DNA of 64,000 nt from Oxytricha trifallax. Taxonomy: Eukaryota; Ciliophora; Spirotrichea; Sporadotrichida; Oxytrichidae. The notes under the pieces are model-generated. The model searched no databases and was not told where the DNA came from. It saw only the letters and a program-made list of their open reading frames with translations. The translations under genes and the position numbers were made by a program. Below are positions 34,560 to 46,699 of the stretch, piece by piece. The stretch is taken from positions 1 through 64,000 of the forward strand of contig ARYC01002111.1 in assembly GCA_000711775.1 (NCBI GenBank). The letters are read 5' to 3'. The first letter of the stretch is position 1, and every line of letters begins with the position of its first letter.

Positions 34560-36350
34560 CTCGCAATATCAACAATCATTATCCTAAGAATCTACTATGA
34601 CCTTACCCTGAGTTGATTCAATAACGAAAGGAGTACCAGTTGTAAATTATTCGTAGGTAACTTAGTTTTACGAGAATTTTGTTAATATGTCAAAGTAAGC
34701 AATTTTGTAATCTTAATACCAAATTATAACTGAATTTAATATCTATAAAAAAGTTCATCAGGTTGTGAAACGTAAATGTAATTCCAAGTTGCATAAGAGA
34801 AGTTTGATGGATTCATGATAGCTGTATAGATAATTTTGCTATTTAATTTTCAATTTCAGAACTATAATAAATTATTTAACCTTTTAAATTTGAATAGACT
34901 TTGGTAATTTATTGTTTATATGAGTGTGCTCTGAATATTTAAATTTCATAAGATTTATCAAGCCTCCAAATGTATAACTGTCAATATTTTCAAAAGTGTT
35001 ATTCTATTTTCCTTCATTCATTTTTGCTAAATTGTCTAATTTACTTATCCTCATTTATCTCATGAAACTTCCGAATTCCCCACTAATAAAATATATTATA
35101 CTATCTTTTAAAATTTCTTTAGAATACAACGCATTTAGACAATGAGTTTTATTAGACCACACTAAATCAAAAACAGTTAAGATACTCTTTAACAATTCTA
35201 GTTATGTTTAATTTGAGATTCCCAAAAACAGATTTACATTTTATATGGCTAGTGAAGTCATTTGCTAATTATCATTGTAAAATTAAAATAGAGAATGAGT
35301 TATAAGGGAAAATAAAACAGTCTATAAGTTAAAAATTGTATTCAAAATTGTTATAAGACTAAAATGCTTAACAATTAGATTTAACTAATCATATCTTATT
35401 TTAAATATAATAATGGATAAAAGCTTACTAATTATAAGAGGAAGGATTTTATATTGTACTGGTAGAATCATATTATTTGAAATAGATATTTTCAAAATTA
35501 TTCTTCTTATTAATCAATGGGTAAATGCTTCCAAACTTCTTAGATTCTATATTAAGATTTAATTAAATTAAAAAAAGAATAATTTTACCATTAATAGTTT
35601 CAAAACAAATAATTGATTAAACAATCCAATCTTGTCTTGACAATACATTCCATAGAAATAATGAATAATCAAGTCTGATATATCGATACTATCATACAAG
35701 CAAGAAAACATTATAGCATTCGATCTTTTAATTTTGTTATCATTTTCTAGGAGAGCGGTCCAACTTATCTCTTCCTGTATTTGTACGTAAATTAAATATT
35801 CTAAGTAAATAAGACTTTTAGCCAAGAAATTAGTATCGCTAATAGCAAGTTCCAGTAAGTATACTTCATATTGAGAGAATTAAGAAACATATAGTTGATG
35901 TTTAGGTTAATGGGATTTGTATTGTGAAAAAGTCTTGTTGCAAGTAAAGGTATTGATAGAGGACTTATAGTTCCAAGAAATTTCGTAGTATTTTAAGAAG
36001 GAACACTACCCATTGAGAAATTCTTGGTAAGTCTTTAATAACTAAGACATCATTGGCTGTAAGGGCAGACGAGTCAATGGGAGAGTGCTCATAAATTATA
36101 ACAGTAAATATTTATGCATTCATGCTGAGTTAGTCCCGCTCATCTTTTGAAGACCATGAAGTGTCAGAACACTCCGTACTTAAAGAAAGACCAGTAAAGC
36201 TGGACATCCGAAGTCAAAGATAATAGTATTCTCTTCAAATATTACACCAGTGTATTTTAAAGTTTAATCTGTAAAGCTTTCTTTGAGTAAGCTTGAAGAT
36301 TAGATTATCAGTTAAATTCCGACTGTAACCTAAAACACCGCATTATTGTT
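34560..36350 (-). CDS. Segments of a large protein, possibly extracellular beta-rich; unknown
   Basis: Minus-strand stretches with good coding character: YTGVIFEENTIIFDFGCPA (about 36200), VIIYEHSPIDSSALTANDVL (about 36050-36100), QYEVYLLELAISDTNFLAKS through IDISDLIIHYFYGMYCQDK (35640-35880), and VTYEQFTTGTPFVIES then GKVIVDSQDND (about 34590-34670). Alternating hydrophobic patterns and the TVIIYEHSPIDSS style fit beta-sandwich repeats of ciliate surface proteins, but no named domain is secure. Frames shift several times. Treat this as a coding region, not a gene model. Confidence 0.4.
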
Positions 36351-37974
36351 AAAGTATTTTTATATGATTGTTGGGTAAACTCCTTTCTGTGATTATTGCA
36401 ATAAAATATTTACCATCCGTTTATCACAAATTTTAGATATAAATTGTGGTTTATGATACCAATTCTAAAAATAGATATTAGATTGAAATCAAATGTCTCA
36501 TTTAAACTATGTACTTGTGCCAAATTTATTTGTTTTTCATAAATTTTTCCTTATAATATATGCTCTCTGCTATCGAACAATCAATATTGTTTTTGCTGAT
36601 TGTTTAGGAAACTAGAACTTTCTAAGTTAACATTTTCTCCAAAAGTATCTGAGTATCATCTGTTACATACAAAGCTATCATCATTTAAAAAACAAATTAG
36701 TGGCTAAATGATCATTTTGATAACTTAGTGAAATTAATTTTGTTTTATTGGGCTGTTTAAAATATGGAAAGAAATCACGAAGATATTAAGAAGATATAGT
36801 AAAGATGATATTTTAAATAGTAACTTATACAACAATAAGGAATACTGCACTGAAAGAGAATAGAAGTGAAGAAAATATTATAAATTAAAATGTTAACTGG
36901 TTCATTTTTATATATTACAGTTGAAGTTAATAAATAATAAAAATCTTACTTAAGTATTAATACAGTTAGATTATGTTAAATGTAATTTGATCTTAAATTA
37001 TATCAAATAAATTGCATTTATATATCTAAATATTATTTTTTTATTTTTTAATTTGCTATTTTCACATTTTGAATATATTTTATTCATTACATATTTTCAT
37101 TCGTTTCAAAATTTGCTTTGCAAAAATAAATTCTCATATTATCTCATTAAAATGCTTGTTTTAGAAGTAAAGTGCGCATATTCTTCACTGTAATTAGTAT
37201 ATCTTTCTGATTATTCAAAAATAAATCTTGCTTTTTAACCGATTATTTACAGTATTTATTTCATGAATTACTTGGCAAATTTAATTCAATATTTCTATAG
37301 TTTAAAAATAAAAAATTCAGAGAGAATATCCAGATTAACTAAAGAACTCATCCTTATTCTAATCGGTTTAAATAATGAAGCTAATAATGTTCTGCGCAAG
37401 AGGATGATCTGAGATGGCGATTTATTAATTTATAAAAAATTTTATCAAATCTTTTGCCAATTACATATAAATATATGATTTTATTAATAATCGAAAGATA
37501 GACTGACTATATTCTTAATATAAATTACCTTATCATTTCTTAATGGAGTTCTATGAATAGAAATGATGCATTTTTATACCGAATGTATAAGACCTCACTG
37601 GTATTATCTTAATAACATGATTTTACTTTCGCTTGAGTTATACTGCATTTGTTTATAATAATATTAAACAGAATTTATAACAGACTTAGATTAGAAATTA
37701 CCAAATATTTAGTATGGTATTATTACAATATGTAATATCATTGATTATAATTATAACAAATTAGTAGAAATTTTATTTACTTTTGCTACTACTAATATTG
37801 CTATTATTCTTAATTGGATTAATTTATGTAATCCATTATGCTCACTAAGAATTATGATTAGTATAGATGAGATTGAAATTGCTTAATGTTTTGGAAATAT
37901 CAAGATCTCGAACTTTTTCACAACTACTACTTTTTTATCCATTTTTTTTGTAAATATTAATTCAATTGAGGTTG
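36351..37974. other. AT-rich spacer
   Basis: No supported gene or repeat. Confidence 0.5.
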
Positions 37975-38260
37975 ACACATCATGCTTATCAAGCTATCAA
38001 TCCATATAGATATAATCAATATCACATATCCCACGAACTACCCGTCAATGGTTCATATTGTCATAGGCATTTGAGGTATCAACAAAGACGGTCATTTTGT
38101 TGCTGGAATGCATAGCAATTAAATAATTTAAGAGTAAGCGCAATTTTCAACTACCTACAAGAATAAAAGCAAGCATATTTGCCATTCAAAAGAAAACCTA
38201 TTAAGATTGGGGATCTACCTGCCAAGCAATCTCCACTCAAAGCTAAATCATCATGTCATC
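37975..38260 (-). pseudogene. Possible reverse-transcriptase fragment (LINE-like)
   Basis: A minus-strand frame reads LLLNYLIAMHSSNKMTVFVD continuing TSNAYDNMNH (about 38040-38130). It resembles RT motif A of non-LTR retrotransposons (F-x-D-x-x-x-A-[FY]-D-x-x-x-H). A TGA follows directly. No other RT motif (for example YADD) or endonuclease is visible, so only a fragment, or a chance resemblance, can be claimed. Confidence 0.35.
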
Positions 38261-39059
38261 GCTTGATATTGAAAATAAAGATTATCTATTTCCATTCAAT
38301 TCACCTCATTTAAGAAGTTATTAGTCTCCGTCTTTTTCTGTTTTGAGGATCATTTATAAATTAAAATTAATTAAATTTAAATTTACATTGAATTAATATT
38401 TAATATTTAATATGATGTAAGATTCTTAGTATATTTATTTTACGCGTTCTTATTTATGTTATTTAGATCATTACTTCCCGTCTTAATTACATCTAAACTA
38501 TACTCAATCTTCGCTTATTTTCTTTAATGTTAATGCAAGTTAACATTATCGATATTCGACTTGTAACTCTATCTTAATTATTTTCTCTTTACATACCGAA
38601 TAATATCATTTTATAATCCAAAAATAAGTTTAATTCTTATTGATTGATCTTATTTGTTATTGTCTTTTGGTGTATGGTATTTACTTTTTTTAAATAATTT
38701 TATTAGGTCTACTACCTAATTTCATGTTTTTATTGCTCAAGATTTTAATAGTTATCTTTTTAAATTAGTAGTTTACAATTATAGATATTTTTAACCAAAG
38801 TCTAATTGAGGCTTTCCAGAGTTAACGCTTAAAGAGTTTTCCTATTCTCCATTATAGATAGGTCAGTCTCATTGTTTTTTTTGATCTGCATCATTACTTT
38901 TCTGAATAATTCATTGTAAAATTTGATCACTGATTATTGATAGATTTACTTTAATAAAATTCAAATCTTTTCTATTCAAATAGTGTTCATTTTTCTTAAT
39001 AGACTCATTCTAATACTATTTAATAACTTAAAAGGTTATTTTTCTTGTAATCTTCCCTA
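38261..39059. other. AT-rich spacer
   Basis: Nothing supported. Confidence 0.5.
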
Positions 39060-39061
39060 TA

Positions 39062-39250
39062 ATATTGCTTAAATACATAATCTTAGGAAATTCAAGAAAT
39101 ACTGAATACAAATGATAATATATATTAATCTTAACTGCCTCTTAATATAGATAACTTAAATACAAATTAATTTATTACACTTTTAATTACGAAATTTCAA
39201 TATTAAAATAATTATGACCAGATTGTACAGATTCTACATTGTACAGTTTT
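39062..39250 (+). repeat. Left terminal inverted repeat of the Rep element
   Basis: Mirrors 40900-41085. Ends inside with TTGTACAGATT...ACATTGTACAG repeats, candidate binding sites. Confidence 0.9.
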
Positions 39251-39369
39251 TAAGAATTTGTTTTTTTTAAAAAACTTAATTGTACAGAATAGATAAATAG
39301 TGATTTATTATTTAATTGTTTTAAGGCAATAATTACGTTAGAGCACTTATGAAAGTTCTACTTAGAGAG

Positions 39370-40790
39370 ACCCTTCATTTATTTGCCATCTATTTGATCC
39401 ACATTGGGCTCATCTATGATTGTTGGTTCCTCTATCATCAACTCTAAATCCCCATCTTCGATCAGTCGCTGTTTCATGTATTCTGCAAGCTCAATCTCAT
39501 TGAATGAAAACTTCTCATCTTGCTCGTGAATTCTGCCATTAGCATCTTGGTTTCAAATGATTTCCTATCTAGTTCACCCATAGTGTCGAATGGCAGCTGA
39601 TTTGATATTGCTATCACCTGGCAGTTCTTGAATCTAACCACCAGGTTTTTGTATTTGAGGTTCACTGGATACCCTTCACCCTCGAAGAATCTTTTAAGGT
39701 GTCTATCTTTTCCCCGTCATAAAAGATTTCTCGCTTGATTTCATCCATTATTACCAACTAAGGCTCTGATTGTGAGTTGTTTGAGTCAATAAAGAATGTG
39801 CGATTGAGAATTCTGAAGTCCTCCGTGATATAGATTTTTCTAAGGAACTTAGCGATTGTCGTCTTTCCAGTATTAGGGTATCCAAACAGCCAGACAAAAT
39901 TTTATTTATCTGGGCATTTCCTAAATATGACTCTGTATAGTTTTTCATCAGCATCAAAGCACATCATTTCTTCCAACAATTTAGCATTGAGCGTGGTAAA
40001 ATGTCGAGATTCGGTGTCAGATCGTTGAAGGAAAGAAGTATGTGATTGGAATTTGGTTTACTTTGGAGTTGGCTTAGAAATGATCTTTGATTCTAAACTT
40101 TGGTATGTCATAAGAGTCTTGTGATTTTGCACGATTTATTTACAGACAACATCATCGTCCAGGTACATCTCATACATATCATCAACACTCTTTATTTGCT
40201 AAGTTCTAATAAGCTGCTTTAATGTATCTGTGATTTCTTGGGATTAGGTTGAGGTTCTGGTAGATAAGTTTTTGCTTTCCTAAAATCTAGTCTGGAATTT
40301 TTCGAAGGAAAGGAAAACTTAGAAATGTTCAACGTCCCCACATTAAAGTACAATTTTATCATAGTGAGCATAAATCTTCATGATTTTAACTTTTCCTACG
40401 GCTGATTAGGATAACTTTAGATCTTTCAACGCCTTTTAGACTAAATAATCAGACTTGCTGAAGTAGTTTTTGCATAGTCCAAGCACATCTGGTTTTACGT
40501 GAATAGTAAGGAACTACCTTTGGAAATTATATACAGTGCATTGAATAATTAGAGCATGGCTAAATTTCGTAGTCTTCCCGGGGATTGCTTCAGCAACGCT
40601 GGTATGGATCTGCTTTTCATCATTGGTCTCTATCTCCAACATAGATATATGTTGCTCATTAGCCTTGTCAACCATCTTCTGATTATACTTTTCCATAATT
40701 AATACAAGTGATACTTTACTGTCTTTGATCACGAGCACAGATATCATCTAAGTTCCTTGCCACTCATTTCAACGTTCATTTTGTTTTTTA
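39370..40790 (-). pseudogene. CRESS-DNA Rep-like protein (HUH-type motif plus SF3 helicase), late frameshifts
   Basis: ATG at 40747 opens a 361-codon frame (TAR as Gln). Its first half contains EHFQVFLSFEKF, which matches motif II (H-x-Q) of Rep endonucleases. The second half holds a superfamily-3 helicase: Walker A WLFGYPNTGKTTIAKFL (about 39850-39890), Walker B QLVIMDEIKRE (about 39735-39765). Then, after a one-base shift near 39690, come FFEGEGYPVNLKYKN and motif C VIAISNQLPFD (about 39590-39620). A further frame change near 39530 precedes an acidic C terminus. A YxxK motif III was not confidently located. Rep proteins nick DNA and unwind it for rolling-circle replication. With two frameshifts this copy looks recently inactivated. 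Confidence 0.75.
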
Positions 40791-40899
40791 TAATAAATGA
40801 TTAAATAATAAATCCCTAATTATCCAAGAACTGTACAACGTACAATCTGTACAATTTAATTAGTACGCCTTAATATTTTAAAAACTTAAAAATTATCAA

Positions 40900-41085
40900 A
40901 CAGTACAATGTACAATCTGTAAAATTTGGTCATAATTATTTTAATATTGAAATTTTGTAATTAAAAGTGTAATAAATCAATTTGTATTTAAGTTATCTAT
41001 ATTAAGTGGCAGTTAAGATTAATATATATTATCATTTGTATTCAGTATTTCTTGAATTTCCTAAGATTATGTATTTAAGCAATAT
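40900..41085 (-). repeat. Right terminal inverted repeat of the Rep element
   Basis: Reverse complement of 39062-39250 with very few differences; TA outside at 41086-41087. Confidence 0.9.
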
Positions 41086-41359
41086 TATTGAAGAAGTTAT
41101 TTTTACTATTGAATTATTTCATCTCCTGAATCATTTCTATTCGCCTATTACAATCTATTTTACTAATATATTAACTTTCTTCTATTAAAGTCTTTTGGCA
41201 TAGTTGCTTTATTTTTTAAATACATCTTTATTTTTGTTTTCTTTCAACTCCAAATGAAAAAATTTTCATTCTTGTGCTTCATTATTTAGCCATGTTAGTT
41301 CCCTTCTTCAAGCATTCCAGTTTTCTCGGGAATTGATTCTTTCAGATCCTTTACGTTCA

Positions 41360-41766
41360 ATATTGTAGAAATACATTTGAATTTGGAAATTAATTATAAT
41401 TAAATTAATCGTGGCAGTTAAAGTTGCCCAATTTAGACTATCTATGGCTTATTCGATAGAAAATTAAAAATTAGCTTGACTTTACTATTGGCAATACCAT
41501 TTTATCGCATTCACAGATAGAGATAATTTCACTTTAATGTGAGGGTGTAATTTATTGAATTTAGATGCATTCAATTAAAGTGAAATTATCTCTATCTGTG
41601 AATGCGATAAAATGGTATTGCCAATAGTAAAGTCAAGCTAATTTTTAATTTTCTATCGAATAAGCCATAGATAGTCTAAATTGGGCAACTTTAACTGCCA
41701 CGATTTTGATTTATTATTAATTTAATTATAATTAATTTTCCAAATTCAAATGTATTTCTACAATAT
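41360..41766. repeat. Fold-back element 3
   Basis: Arms 41360-41540 and 41576-41766 are near-identical reverse complements around a 35-nt loop. Ends read ATATTGTAGAAATACATTTG. The right arm has a short extra TTTGATTTATTA. Both arms contain CGTGGCAGTTAAAG, reminiscent of GTGGCAGTTAAG in the adjacent Rep element's repeat. Non-coding. Confidence 0.88.
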
Positions 41767-41769
41767 CTT

Positions 41770-42900
41770 GTTAAACTCTTTTAGGAGATAATTCAAATCA
41801 ATCATTACATCTATTTTTATTAGTTATTAAATCTTTTATTAATTTCTTCATGAATATTAATCTTTCTTGAAGTGTATAACTTATTCATTCCAGAATAGTG
41901 GTCGATATATTATAATAATTTATAGCGGAAATATCATATTCAGCCAATAAATTTCTTGTTAAAATATTAGTATATTTTTTTCAATTTACCTTTTGTATCT
42001 CACAATGAATTGAATGAATTTCCAACATATTGGATAATTAAGGCTAGATTGTGCCCATGTTATTTATACCTATAATCATCCCTAATATTTTTTCAATAAA
42101 CCGTATAAATTTGAATAACTTTCTTTTAATCTCCTTCATAAACTGCCCTTTCTAATTTTAAGCATATTTTCATGTTTTGTGCTTAAATTAATTTGATTGA
42201 TTTAAAAGATACCTTTCTTTTGTTGTCTCAGGCTAAAACCTATAGTTGCTTAGTTGTCACTTTATTTCTATCCTTCAGATCAATAGTTTTATTTATATTT
42301 ATAATTGATAAGAAAGCAGTTAATAATTGACTATTATTGTAGACAACTTTAGTACTCATAAAGTTATTTATATTGAAAATATTTACGAGCATCTTTTGAT
42401 ACAAATTCTAGTTTTTAAAGTGATTTAAAATGTTTATAGTAAAATTAAAGAATGTTCATTGATGCTTATTTTTCGGTTTTCCAGCATAATTTCGCAATCT
42501 ACTAACTAGTTTAAGCTAATCAGCTCCTTCTCTCAACATAAAGCTTTCAACCTTGAAAATATTTTATTATAAATAAGGAATAATAAGTATTTTAAATAAA
42601 GAATGCTGTTTTAATTTACTATCATACTTAAGATCTAGAACATGAATTAAATGCTAGATCTAGCTTATCTTTAAAACTTATTAATATTTTTAATTGAATA
42701 TTTATCATATTACTTTACATAAATTGTTAGAGAAATAAGTTGTTATTTTTTTAAAAATATGTAGAAATTGAGAATAATTTGTAATTAATTTTCAAAATTA
42801 ATTACAAATATAATGACTATTTTTAAATTATAAATTATTTGATAATTAAATAGAATCATTTATTTTTTTCTGTTAGGTATTTACTTAATTAAAATGTGCT
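41770..42900. other. AT-rich spacer
   Basis: No supported feature. Confidence 0.5.
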
Positions 42901-42911
42901 ATCTAAAATTC

Positions 42912-43544
42912 GGGGGGGCGGCAACACCTGAACCAGTAACTTTTTTTCATATTTCTACCCTTCTTAAAACCCTGTAAATACATGACTAAGGTCAATTAAG
43001 GACCAATGAATCTTAATTCATTACTAAAATTTACCCTAGACTACTCCCTCGGGTCGAAAAGATCAAGTTAATTTATAAATTTATCATGTAAATATTCAGT
43101 TAATTTAAAGATTTTTTTTCAAAATATTTTTTTATTTTTTCTTGATTTTTGATTAATATAAGTTAGATACATTTCAATTCTATCCTTTTGAGGTATGCAT
43201 AAAATGATATGGTGGATGGTAAATTTTATTATGGATATGGTATACCACCATATCATTTTATGCATACCTCAAAAGGATAGAATTGAAATGTATCTAACTT
43301 ATATTAATCAAAAATCAAGAAAAAATAAAAAAATATTTTGAAAAAAATCTTTAAATTAACTGAATATTTACATGATAAATTTATAAATAAACTTGATCTT
43401 TTCGACCCGAGGGAGTAGTCTAGGGTAAATTTTAGTAATGAATTAAGATTCTTTGGTCCTTAATTGACCTTAGTCATGTATTTACAGGGTTTTAAGAAGG
43501 GTAGAAATATGAAAAAAAGTTACTGGTTCAGGTGTTGCCCCCCC
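42912..43544. repeat. Fold-back element 4 with 8-bp target duplication
   Basis: Arms 42912-43215 and 43245-43544 are almost perfect reverse complements with a 29-nt loop. Ends are runs of G/C (GGGGGG...CCCCCC) followed by GGCAACACCTGAACCAG. The octamer TAAAATTC occurs directly outside both ends (42904-42911 and 43545-43552), a clear target duplication of hAT-like length. No coding frame. Confidence 0.92.
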
Positions 43545-43929
43545 TAAAATTCAAATAAGATATTTAAAATTTGCACAATATTTAACTTTATTAGTTTAAT
43601 TATATAAATCAGAATATATATTAATGAGTATAAAGTTAAAATTTTATTTATAGTTTGAATAAATAATAAATACTAAATAAACTTATAAATAATAATGATA
43701 GAATGATAATATTTACAAAAAAAGAATATATTTAAAAAAAGTTATTAAGATATATATCTTAGAACTAACAATAGAAAAGTACTTTGGACAAATGGATGAG
43801 AGTTGATTGAGTAAACAAATGATTTTACAAATAATTATACCACTTGTATTCCTGAATAAAGAATGACTACTCAAGATTAATTAATAAATGTCATTAAGCT
43901 ATTGGAAGGATTTTGATGACGAGAAAAGC

Positions 43930-46560
43930 ATTTTTCCAGTCAGTTGCCAGAGTAGTATAAATACCTACAAAATTACAGGGGATATGAGAATTTTGTAACA
44001 ATACTAAAACAGGAGACATATCTAGCTTAGATAAAAGAATACTTGCATTAGATTTAAGACATTTCATTAATGAACAATGTCGTTAATTTTATAAACTATA
44101 AGTCTAAATAAATTAAGTTAGGAACCCTAAAGTTTATGAATAACGATAAATATTATGAAAAACCACATTGAATTAGAGCAACTAAGGGAGCCAATCTCTA
44201 TTATCCAGAATAAACAACATGACATTCAATCAGAAGTTTGTTAATGAAGTTTGAGACCGAAAGTCAAATTTGATGTGAGATTTAAGAAAAGACAATTAAC
44301 ATATTGTGGAGAAATAAAATGAAGCTTTTTGCTAGATTATCAATAAGAATAAAGAATTGAATACGACACACTAGCACATCTTACTTGGCATTAAATAGTT
44401 TTGCATTACAAATTTAGGATGAAAAATAAAAAATACTAAAAAGTGCAGAATGGGTTAAGCGACATTGTTGAGAACCTAGAGGATGTTGAAGGACATCTTT
44501 TTATTACATAACAAAATGTAAAAGAATATAAGCATAAAGGGATAAAGAGAAAAGGTTAACCAAAACTAATCCAAATACCACAATATATAACAATTCATGA
44601 CACTTGAGTATAAAAGATGATTAAGGAACTTAATATAAACCATTTATAATGAGAAGCTTAATAGAAAAGAAAATGAAAATCAAAAACATTCCTTTTATTA
44701 GAATGAATCAGCAATTAATCATAAATAATGTGTAATAGAAGTTATTCTTGAAAAAAATGAAAATATAGCAGTTTAAAACATGTGTTAATTTATTTACATT
44801 TTATTTAGCAAATATTAAAAATCTCTTATAGATTTAAAATGTACCATTTCTAAAATATCTGAGACAATTTTTTTAAACTAAAATTTGATTTCTCCTATTA
44901 TTATAATTAAAATATATTATTATTAAGTTTTATAATGGACTTGCAAGATTTATATTTGAAGAGTTCAATCAAAGTTCAAGAAGCAAATTATATATTAATT
45001 AGACATATGATTACAAAGAGAAAAGATATGATGAAGTAGACATTAAAATACAATGTGAAAAAATGAATTAGAATGGTTTTAACAATGGAAAGATCAGAGA
45101 TTCAGATCTGCCTATTTTTAAAAATTAGAGGAAAAATAATTAAAATAAATTATATAGAAAAACCTTATAGTATTACATTAGTAGCAACACGAGATAAGCA
45201 TGAATACCTAATCATAAACAAAGAGATCAAGCTTTCGTTGATTTTCCCCAAACTTTATGTTTACTAATTAAAGAAACTAAAATTATTAATTTCGTCATTC
45301 ATTTAAGATTTTAATTGTACTATCAATATCGATGCGAGTAATGAAAACATTCTTACTACTTAATTGACATTCAACAATTTATGATTATATATAGCTATAC
45401 ATTTAATTAATTTTCTTAAAATTATCTCATTGTATAATATTAACTTCTTTAATACTAAAACAAAAACTGAAAGCAGACATTGAAGAAAAGATTCCTAGCC
45501 TGACTTATTAAATTGATACTTATAATGAATTTCACAGAGATGCTTATATTTATTGGACAAGGAAGCTACCCCTCCCAAACACATAATTCAACCAGCAGAT
45601 TAGCTTATAGTGAATAATCAGCTAGGATTCAAATACTTTATTTTCTTTTTTCGAGAAAATATTAAGAGTAATAAGAGAAATTACTTCAAGTTTCAAAGGA
45701 AAACACAATATAGTATAGGTCCAATTAATTTAAGCCATCAAAGAGTAAAAAATTTATATATATTTTATGACAAGCAAAAGATTGATAAATTGTAAAATTT
45801 AATTACTGTAGGAGTAACTACAACTATGGTAAGGAAATTACATTTCATTAAATTCAGTGATTGTTAGCAATAGTAATCATGAAATTAGTTGAAGTGATTC
45901 ATCAAGCTTTAAAAAATATATATTATTTTCTAACAATTTCGACCTTGTACCAGTTTAAAAGCTCATTGCTGAGATCAATTTCTTATTCAATAGTTAATTT
46001 ATAGTCTGATAATGTTCTTACAATAAGTAAATAATTTTTTTATATCAAAAGAAGATAAGTTTACAGCAAATACACTATTAAGCAGCTATGACTATTCAAA
46101 GACAATTGAGTGAAGCTAAAGACCAACAATGACTTGTCTTACTTAGAATAACATCAGAATATCAAGTATAGCATATGTCTTTCTCAGCAAGCACCACAGA
46201 CATTATTTGAATGTCTACCTATTAGCATATTTAATTAAGTAATAAGTATAAAAAAGTATAAATTGTTAAAATGATATAGATGAAAAGGTCTATGAAGCAC
46301 AGTGATAGTGCTATGTGATACTATTTTAGTACTAAGAAACTTTGCTTTAATGGAAAATTAACTATTAACTACACACGTATTGGCACAGTCATAGAAAGTT
46401 CAACTAAATCTGTAGGATCCTTTGGATATTGCATACCGCATGCGTTCTTTTTAAATATATAAATGAAAAACAAAACAGAGTAAAAATCAGTACACTGTTC
46501 AATACAAGTGAGATCATGTGTTTTTATTGATTAAAAGCCTATTCATGAAAGTGAGTTGAT
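43930..46560 (+). CDS. Unknown gene in several plus-strand segments
   Basis: Protein-like frames recur on plus: QYKYLQNYRGYENFVTILKQ (about 43955-44015) to a TGA near 44173; FYNGLARFIFEEFNQSSRSK then RYDEVDIKIQCEKMNQ (44930-45210); EKIPSLTYQIDTYNEFHRDA (about 45483-45545); and FSTKKLCFNGKLTINYTRIG then SVGSFGYCIPHAF (about 46327-46450), ending at TGA near 46563. Consistent strand and spacing suggest one gene in MDSs separated by IESs. I do not recognise the family. The Cys, Asn-x-Ser/Thr and beta-like patterns in the last segment would suit a secreted or surface protein, which is only inference. Exact borders are unresolved. Confidence 0.4.
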
Positions 46561-46699
46561 GGTTTGAGCACCCAATTGAAACAACATCAAATGAATGACC
46601 AGTATGAAAATTGAATGCAGAGGTACTTAATGAGCAAGTTTATGAAAACAACCTAAATGCAAGTATGAAGATTATGATTCATTAATAATCAATTAATTT

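Larger units (their letters stand above)
39062..41085. mobile_element. 2024-bp TIR element carrying a CRESS-Rep-like gene
   Basis: Terminal inverted repeats of about 190 bp (39062-39250 and 40900-41085), differing at only a few positions, start ATATTGCTTAAATACATAAT. A TA lies immediately outside each end (39060-39061 and 41086-41087), consistent with a TA target duplication. The inner edges of both repeats carry GTACAATGTAC-type motifs. The single gene inside is the Rep-like one on minus. The combination of TIRs plus TA with a rolling-circle-type Rep rather than a DDE transposase is unusual. Confidence 0.85.
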
